A stretch of 10,544 nucleotides of DNA. It comes from Acidobacteria bacterium RIFCSPHIGHO2_01_FULL_67_28. Its GTDB lineage: Bacteria > Acidobacteriota > Terriglobia > Acidiferrales > 2-02-FULL-67-57. A program made the translations under genes and the position numbers. This document shows positions 6,435 to 10,544 of this stretch, piece by piece; position 1 is the first letter of the stretch; each line of letters starts with the position of its first letter. Where the stretch lies: contig MEKM01000039.1 of NCBI GenBank assembly GCA_001766965.1, positions 1 through 10,544 on the forward strand, read 5' to 3'. The notes below the pieces were generated by a model that worked only from the letters and a program-made list of their open reading frames with translations, searched no databases and was not told the origin of the DNA.

Positions 6435-6443
6435 ACTATAGCA
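6435..6443 (-). promoter_or_regulatory. Candidate extended -10 promoter of PilZ-tmk-holB
   Basis: Reading leftward, TGC (6441-6443) precedes TATAGT (6435-6440), five of six matches to TATAAT. No convincing -35 box lies 16-18 bases upstream. Ten bases separate the box from the PilZ ATG at 6424, so the transcript would start only about four bases before it. If so, the GAGG at 6431-6434 would lie outside the message and this would be another near-leaderless gene. A promoter further upstream would make the GAGG functional. Confidence 0.5.
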
Positions 6444-6523
6444 CGGTTTCTCCGGGCGGAACCTACTTCTCGCCCTGGCTTCTCCTTAGACGAAAGCGCC
6501 GCCGCAAGGTTACGAGTGAGCGA

Positions 6524-6532
6524 TGCTACAAT
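6524..6532 (+). promoter_or_regulatory. Candidate extended -10 promoter of yggS-yggU
   Basis: TGC (6524-6526) precedes TACAAT (6527-6532), five of six matches to TATAAT, with no clear -35. Eight bases separate it from the ATG at 6541, which places the transcription start at or next to that ATG. The in-frame upstream ATG at 6523 overlaps this box and so is unlikely to be translated. There is no ribosome binding site before 6541, as expected for a leaderless message. Confidence 0.5.
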
Positions 6533-6540
6533 TCCGAACT

Positions 6541-7254
6541 ATGAACTCGGCGGGGACGCTTTCCGTGGCGGAAAACCTGGCGCGCGTCCAGGAGCGCATC
6601 CAGGTTGCGGCGCGGCGCGCGGGGCGCACCGATGAGGTCACGCTGGTGGCGGTCACCAAGAGCGTCCCGCCGGAGCGCATCGCCGAGGCCTACCGCGTCG
6701 GGGTGCGCCACTTCGGGGAAAACCGCGTCCAGGAGTTCGAGGACAAGCGCCCCCTGCTGGCTCTGCCCCCGGCTATCTGGCATATGGTGGGTCACGTGCA
6801 AACCAACAAGGCCCGCCGGGCGGCGGAGCTTTTCGACCGGGTGGATTCCCTCGACAGCCTGCGGTTGGCGGAAAAGCTGGCGGCGGCGGCCCGGGAGCGC
6901 GGCCGGGGCTTGCCTGTGCTGATTCAGGTTCACCTGGGAGAGGAAGAAACCAAGCATGGCGTCGAGCCCGGCGACCTCGGGCCGCTGGTGGAGCAAATAG
7001 CCCGGCTGGACGGCGTTTCGCTGGAAGGCCTGATGACCATCCCGCCTTATTTGGAGCCGGTCGAGCGGGTGCGGCCCTACTTCCGCCGCCTGCGCGAGCT
7101 GGGCGAAGAGATCGACCGGCGACGCCTTCCGCGCGTGGCTATGAAAGAGCTCTCCATGGGGATGAGCCACGACTTCGAGGTGGCCATCGAAGAAGGCGCC
7201 ACCCAGGTGCGCCTCGGGACCGCGCTCTTCGGCCCCCGGCCGGGCCCTGCATGA
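6541..7254 (+). CDS. yggS: YggS/PROSC family pyridoxal phosphate homeostasis protein
   Basis: A 237-residue PLP-binding protein with a TIM-barrel fold like the N-terminal domain of alanine racemase, but with no known enzyme activity. It buffers PLP and affects amino-acid and vitamin B6 balance in the cytoplasm. The PLP lysine is K40 in VAVTK (36-40). The family motifs FGENRVQE (58-65) and WHMVGHVQTNK (80-90) are present, as is the C-terminal LSMGMSHDFEVAIEEGA, which binds the PLP phosphate. The length matches the family (about 230-240). An ATG at 6523 would add six residues but falls inside the promoter box, so 6541 is preferred. It overlaps yggU by ATGA, so the two are translationally coupled. 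YggS and YggU homologues are also close neighbours in many other bacteria. Confidence 0.92.
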   Translation: MNSAGTLSVAENLARVQERIQVAARRAGRTDEVTLVAVTKSVPPERIAEAYRVGVRHFGENRVQEFEDKRPLLALPPAIWHMVGHVQTNKARRAAELFDRVDSLDSLRLAEKLAAAARERGRGLPVLIQVHLGEEETKHGVEPGDLGPLVEQIARLDGVSLEGLMTIPPYLEPVERVRPYFRRLRELGEEIDRRRLPRVAMKELSMGMSHDFEVAIEEGATQVRLGTALFGPRPGPA

Positions 7255-7550
7255 GTCTTCAGGTGGAAGAGCGGGGTGGGAATGTTCGTTTCCGGGTCAA
7301 GGTGCAGGCGCGGGCGCGGCGCGAAGAAATCGCCGGCGTGCACGGCGGCGCGTTGCGCGTGCGGGTGACGGCGCCGCCCCTCGAGGGCCGCGCCAACCGC
7401 GCGGTGGTCGAGCTGCTGGCCGAGCGTTTGCACCTGCCGCAGAGTTCCGTTAAGATAACCAGCGGCGAGCGCAGCCCGCAGAAGACCATCGAGGTGGCCG
7501 GGCTCGGCGCCGCCGCGGTCCTCGAACGGCTCCGGCTTGAGCCGGAGTAA
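7251..7550 (+). CDS. yggU: DUF167 (YggU) family protein
   Basis: A 99-residue protein of the small DUF167/YggU family, whose function is not known. It shows the family pattern: a first strand RFRVKVQARARREEIAG, then ALRVRVTAPPLEGRANRAVV, where APPxxGxAN is the hallmark, followed by LAERLHLPQSSVKITSGE and a final QKTIEVAG. Its ATG overlaps the yggS stop (ATGA at 7251-7254), so it is co-translated with yggS. The last seven codons and the TAA stop are part of an intrinsic terminator, so the C-terminal residues RLRLEPE are encoded by the hairpin itself. The product is presumably cytoplasmic. Confidence 0.9.
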   Translation: MSLQVEERGGNVRFRVKVQARARREEIAGVHGGALRVRVTAPPLEGRANRAVVELLAERLHLPQSSVKITSGERSPQKTIEVAGLGAAAVLERLRLEPE

Positions 7551-7557
7551 TTTTTTT
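7530..7557 (+). terminator. Intrinsic terminator overlapping the end of yggU
   Basis: CTCCGGC (7530-7536) pairs perfectly with GCCGGAG (7541-7547) around a TTGA loop. The TAA stop of yggU and then seven T residues (7551-7557) follow. The stem, four-base loop and T-tract are close to the ideal form. It should end yggS-yggU transcripts. It also argues against a symporter start at the TTG in the loop (7537). Confidence 0.85.
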
Positions 7558-7578
7558 GCTCCTACGGGCGGGAAGCGC

Positions 7579-9018
7579 ATGCTCTACGCGGTCGTCCTCA
7601 TCGGGATTCTGGCCACGCTGCTCGGGGTCAGCATCCACCGCAGCTTTTTCGTCAAGACCAAGGCCGACTTCGTGGTGGCGGGGCGGCGGCTGACTTGGCC
7701 GGTGCTGGTCTTCACCCTGCTCTCGAGCTGGATCGGGGCGGGGAGCCTCTTTGCCGGGGCGGAGAACGCCTTCCACAACGGCTTCGCCTCGCTCTGGCAG
7801 CCGGCCGGGGGCTGGGCGGGTTTGCTGGTGATCGCCTTCGTCGCCGGGCGGGCGCGGCGCTTTGCGCAGTACACCGTGCCCGACCTGCTCGAAGCCCGCT
7901 ACGACAAGTTCGCGCGCCTGTTCGGCACGCTCGCCATCGTCATCGCCTGCACGAGCATCACCAGCTACCAGTTCCGCGCCGGGGGCGACATCCTGCACCT
8001 GATCTTCCCGGACTCGATCGGCCGGGAGCAGGGGATGTACATCATCGCGGCCTTCGTCATCACCTTCACGGCGCTGGCGGGGATGAGCTCGGTGGCCTAC
8101 CTCGACCTGGTCATCGGGCTGCTGGTCACCGTCACCGCCTGCATTGCCCTGCCGGTGCTGGTCGGCGTGGCTGGCGGCTGGAGCGGAGTGCGGGCGGTGT
8201 TGCCGGCGGACCACTTCGCGGTGCTCGGGCCGCTGCGCTGGTACCAGGCGTTGAACTTTTTCCTCCCTACGATGTTTCTGTTGCTGGGCAACCAGCCGAT
8301 GTACCAGAAGTTTTTCTCGGCGCGCAGCGAGCGCGACGCCAAGATATCCGTCGCCGGCTGGATCGTCGGCTTGCTGGTGCTGGAGACGGTCATCGTGGCG
8401 CTGGCGGTGGTGGGGAGCGCGCTCTACCGGGAGGCGGTGCCGCGGGAGATCATCCCGGTGGCGGCGCGCAACGGCCTGCCGGAGCTGCTCGGGGCGGTGC
8501 TGCTCGGCGGGGTCTTCGGGAAAGTGATCTCGACGGGCAACAACTACTTGTTCTCGCCGGCCAGCAACCTCATCCACGACGTCTACCACCGCTTCATGAA
8601 CCCGGGGGCGACGGAGCGGCAGATCCTGGTCTTTTCGCGCCTGGTGGTGATCCTGCTGGGGGTGGTGGCGGTGGTGCTGGCGGCGCACACCACCTCCATC
8701 CTGCGCATGGCGCTCTACGCCTACACGGTCTACGGCGCCGGGGTTACGCCGGTGGTGCTGGCGGCTTTCTTCTGGAAGCGGGCGAACGCGCGCGGAGCGC
8801 TGGCTTCGATTCTCGTCGGCACGGCCATCAGCGTCGGCTGGAACCTGGTGGCGAACCTGGAAGCGACGAACGGCTTCGTGGCCTTCACGAAGGAAGTCGA
8901 TGCGGTCATTCCCGCGCTGATGTTTTCGCTGCTGGCGCTGGTGCTGGTGAGCCTGGCGACGCCGCCGCCCGTCGAAGAGAAGTGGCGCGCGGTGATGCCG
9001 AAGGAGGCAGCGGCCTAG
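7579..9018 (+). CDS. Sodium/solute symporter family (SSS) transporter
   Basis: A 479-residue integral membrane protein with about 13 hydrophobic segments, the usual plan of SSS transporters, which use the sodium gradient to take up sugars, amino acids, carboxylates or similar solutes. Signatures are DFVVAGRRLTW (30-40) after the first segment, SSWIGAGSLFAGAENAF (49-65), YQFRAGGDIL (130-139), and GKVISTGNNYLFSPASNLIHD (314-334). The last corresponds to the STADS-type helix, whose S/T residues (S318, T319) line the second sodium site in relatives such as vSGLT. It ends with a short polar tail. I chose the ATG at 7579: an in-frame TTG at 7537 lies in the terminator loop of yggU. The ribosome binding site is weak. 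The peptidase gene follows after two bases, which hints that the substrate may be a peptide or amino acid. Sequence reading alone does not show the substrate. Confidence 0.92.
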   Translation: MLYAVVLIGILATLLGVSIHRSFFVKTKADFVVAGRRLTWPVLVFTLLSSWIGAGSLFAGAENAFHNGFASLWQPAGGWAGLLVIAFVAGRARRFAQYTVPDLLEARYDKFARLFGTLAIVIACTSITSYQFRAGGDILHLIFPDSIGREQGMYIIAAFVITFTALAGMSSVAYLDLVIGLLVTVTACIALPVLVGVAGGWSGVRAVLPADHFAVLGPLRWYQALNFFLPTMFLLLGNQPMYQKFFSARSERDAKISVAGWIVGLLVLETVIVALAVVGSALYREAVPREIIPVAARNGLPELLGAVLLGGVFGKVISTGNNYLFSPASNLIHDVYHRFMNPGATERQILVFSRLVVILLGVVAVVLAAHTTSILRMALYAYTVYGAGVTPVVLAAFFWKRANARGALASILVGTAISVGWNLVANLEATNGFVAFTKEVDAVIPALMFSLLALVLVSLATPPPVEEKWRAVMPKEAAA

Positions 9019-9020
9019 TC

Positions 9021-10199
9021 ATGGGATTCGACCTGAAGGCCGTTCAGGGGGAGCTCAAGCGCCGCGGGTTCGACGGCTGGCTGCTCTACGACATCCACCA
9101 CCGCGACCCGCTGGCCTACCGCCTTCTGGGGTTCTGGCCGCCGATGGTGACCCGGCGCTGGTATTACTTCATCCCGGCCGGCGGCGCCCCGCAGAAGCTG
9201 GTGCACCGCATCGAGGCGGCGCGACTGGACGCGCTGCCGGGCGAGAAGCACGAGTACGCCGCCTGGGAAGAGCAACAACAGAAGCTTAAGGCGATGCTGG
9301 GCGCGGCGAAGAAAATAGCCATGCAGTATTCGCCCCTGAACGCCATCCCCTACGTTTCTATGGTGGACGCGGGCACGGTCGAGCTGGTGCGCAGCTTCGG
9401 GAAAGAAGTTGTGAGCTCGGCCGACCTCGTGCAGCAGTTCCAGGCCCGCTGGACACCGGCGCAGCTCGAGACCCACCGGGCCGCGGGCCGCGCGATTGAT
9501 GAGATCATGCGCGCCGCGTTTGCGCGCATCGGAGCGGCGGTCAAGGGCGGCGAGAAGCTGACCGAGTACGCCTTGCAGCAGTGGATCCTCGAGCAGTTCG
9601 CCGCTCGCGGCCTGACCACCGACGACCCGCCCATCGTCGGGGTGAACGAGCACAGCGGCGACCCGCACTTCGAGCCCCGGAAGGAAAACCTGCGGCCGAT
9701 AGTCGCCGGCGACTGGGTGCTGCTCGACGTCTGGGGCAAGCTGAAGCAGCCCGGCGCGGTCTACTACGACATCACCTGGGTCGGGTACGTGGGCGGGGAA
9801 GTCCCGCGGCGCCAGCAGGAGATTTTCGAGGTTGTGCGCGCCGCGCGCGACGCCGCGGTCGAGTTCGTCGCCAAAGGAATCGCGCGCGGCGAGACCCTCC
9901 GCGGTTATCAGGTGGACGACGCCGCCCGCGGCGTCATCCGCCAGCGCGGCTACGCCGACAAGTTCATCCACCGCACCGGCCACTCCATCGGGGAAGAAGT
10001 GCACTCGAGCGGGGCCAACATGGACAACCTCGAGACCCACGACGAGCGCGAAATCATCCCCGGCACCTGCTTTTCCGTGGAGCCGGGCATCTATCTCCCC
10101 GAGTTCGGCGTGCGCCTGGAGGTGGACGTTTACGTGGAGGAGAAGCAGGCCGGCCCGACCGGCGCCGTGCAGCGCGAGATTGTGCGCATCCAAGGGTGA
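9021..10199 (+). CDS. M24 family metallopeptidase (Xaa-Pro peptidase-like)
   Basis: A 392-residue protein with a creatinase-like N-terminal domain (about 1-140) and a C-terminal pita-bread M24 domain (about 150-390). All five dinuclear metal ligands are seen: D236 (LLDVWG), D250 (YYDIT), H321 (RTGHSIG), E354 (VEPGIY) and E367 (VRLEVDV), plus H216 in DPHF as a probable active-site histidine. Members are mostly Xaa-Pro dipeptidases or aminopeptidases P, and a few are creatinase-like. The first two aspartates are 14 residues apart instead of the usual 11, because of an added turn around KLKQPG. No signal peptide is present, so it is cytoplasmic. The start lies two bases after the symporter stop, with AAGGAGG (9001-9007) 13 bases upstream. 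Co-transcription with the symporter is likely. The exact substrate is unknown. Confidence 0.92.
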   Translation: MGFDLKAVQGELKRRGFDGWLLYDIHHRDPLAYRLLGFWPPMVTRRWYYFIPAGGAPQKLVHRIEAARLDALPGEKHEYAAWEEQQQKLKAMLGAAKKIAMQYSPLNAIPYVSMVDAGTVELVRSFGKEVVSSADLVQQFQARWTPAQLETHRAAGRAIDEIMRAAFARIGAAVKGGEKLTEYALQQWILEQFAARGLTTDDPPIVGVNEHSGDPHFEPRKENLRPIVAGDWVLLDVWGKLKQPGAVYYDITWVGYVGGEVPRRQQEIFEVVRAARDAAVEFVAKGIARGETLRGYQVDDAARGVIRQRGYADKFIHRTGHSIGEEVHSSGANMDNLETHDEREIIPGTCFSVEPGIYLPEFGVRLEVDVYVEEKQAGPTGAVQREIVRIQG

Positions 10200-10204
10200 A
10201 GACG

Positions 10205-10544
10205 ATGAACGGCACTGACAGCCCGAAGACTCCGGCCGCTCCGCCGGCGCCGCGTGCCGGCCAGCGAGAAGCGCGCGCCTGGCTGCTGGGCTTGCTGGGG
10301 TGGCTGGTGCCGGGCCTGGGGCACCTGCTCCAGAAGAAGTTCGACCGCGCCGCCGTCTTCTTCGTCTCCATCTGCGCCCTGGCGGCGCTGGGCCTGGCCA
10401 TGGGCGCCAAGCTCTACGGCCCGCCCTTCGTGCGCGACCAGGGGCTGTTCTTGTTCCTGTTGCATGTGCTCGGCTTCGTCGGCGACCTCGGCGCCGGGCT
10501 GCTGTTTTTCGCCGCGCGCTTCCAGGGGCTGGGCCAGGTGTACT
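10205..10544 (+). CDS. Small membrane protein of unknown function, N-terminal part (DUF6677-like)
   Basis: The first 113 codons of a gene that runs off the window. It starts with an ATG five bases after the peptidase stop, with AAGGG about ten bases upstream. The head of about 20 residues is rich in Pro and Ala (PKTPAAPPAPRAG). A hydrophobic segment WLLGLLGWLVPGLGHLLQKK (about 26-45) follows, then two more at about 48-67 and 82-104. The WLVPGLGHLLQ pattern followed by a basic turn recalls small membrane proteins annotated in Acidobacteria as DUF6677 and, more distantly, the TM2-like GxGH motif. I cannot confirm this without a search, and no function is known to me. It is probably co-transcribed with the peptidase. 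Confidence 0.7.
   Translation, partial: MNGTDSPKTPAAPPAPRAGQREARAWLLGLLGWLVPGLGHLLQKKFDRAAVFFVSICALAALGLAMGAKLYGPPFVRDQGLFLFLLHVLGFVGDLGAGLLFFAARFQGLGQVY

Noticed and set aside
6523..6540. Upstream ATG that would add six residues to YggS.
   Set aside because: It lies within the TGCTACAAT -10 box, and there is no ribosome binding site before it.
7428..7456. A possible promoter TTGCAC-17-TAAGAT inside yggU that might serve the symporter.
   Set aside because: The -35 matches poorly, and any transcript from it would meet the terminator at 7530-7557 before the symporter.
7450..8688. A 412-codon minus-strand open frame opposite the symporter.
   Set aside because: Its His/Arg/Gln-rich composition is typical of antisense frames in GC-rich genes, and the symporter frame carries clear family motifs.
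7695..9020. A long plus-strand open frame through the symporter that joins in frame to the M24 peptidase, suggesting a fusion.
   Set aside because: The first part is an out-of-frame shadow of the symporter with no domain. The peptidase has its own ATG at 9021 right after the symporter stop.

Overview
This is a GC-rich, gene-dense bacterial chromosome segment with 14 protein genes, two of them cut by the window ends. It shows no tRNA, rRNA, CRISPR, phage or insertion-sequence signal. The gene content best fits Acidobacteriota: a bacillithiol-type BshA glycosyltransferase, an Hfq-fold protein with an N-terminal extension starting MNRRLIRPSL, and a short membrane protein with a proline-rich head resembling an acidobacterial family of unknown function. 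This assignment comes from recalled family features, not from a search.

Layout. At 1-1328 (+) lie the tail of an ABC-2 ATPase and its membrane partner, overlapping by 8 bases. At 1325-2470 (-) lies bshA, whose stop codon overlaps the permease stop tail to tail in one CTAG. A 99-base divergent promoter region separates bshA from an SDR oxidoreductase and a PaaI-type thioesterase (2570-3763, +). A leftward intrinsic terminator at 3768-3796 ends the Hfq-like gene (3805-4161, -). Upstream of that come holB, tmk and a PilZ-domain gene, all on the minus strand, transcribed PilZ to tmk to holB, with tmk and holB overlapping by ATGA. A second divergent region (6425-6540) separates PilZ from yggS and yggU (+), which also overlap by ATGA. 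The yggU stop codon lies inside an intrinsic terminator (7530-7557). A sodium/solute symporter (7579-9018), an M24 metallopeptidase (9021-10199) and the start of a small membrane protein (10205 to the end) follow in close order on the plus strand.

How the genes fit together. Most are housekeeping: thymidylate supply and clamp loading (tmk, holB), RNA handling (Hfq-like), PLP homeostasis (yggS), thiol redox (bshA) and export (ABC-2). The symporter and peptidase are probably co-transcribed and may form a peptide or amino-acid salvage pair. The SDR and thioesterase probably act on acyl or acyl-CoA type substrates.

I found no clear new multi-gene system. The most notable signals are (i) a repeated extended -10 promoter, TGCTANANT or TGCTAGATT, at four gene starts, three of them 8-10 bases from the ATG, which implies leaderless or nearly leaderless mRNAs; (ii) an Hfq-fold protein in which residues of both RNA-binding faces differ from E. 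coli Hfq; and (iii) a PilZ gene that keeps its c-di-GMP motif next to tmk-holB, in a different order from the known proteobacterial tmk-holB-pilZ arrangement.
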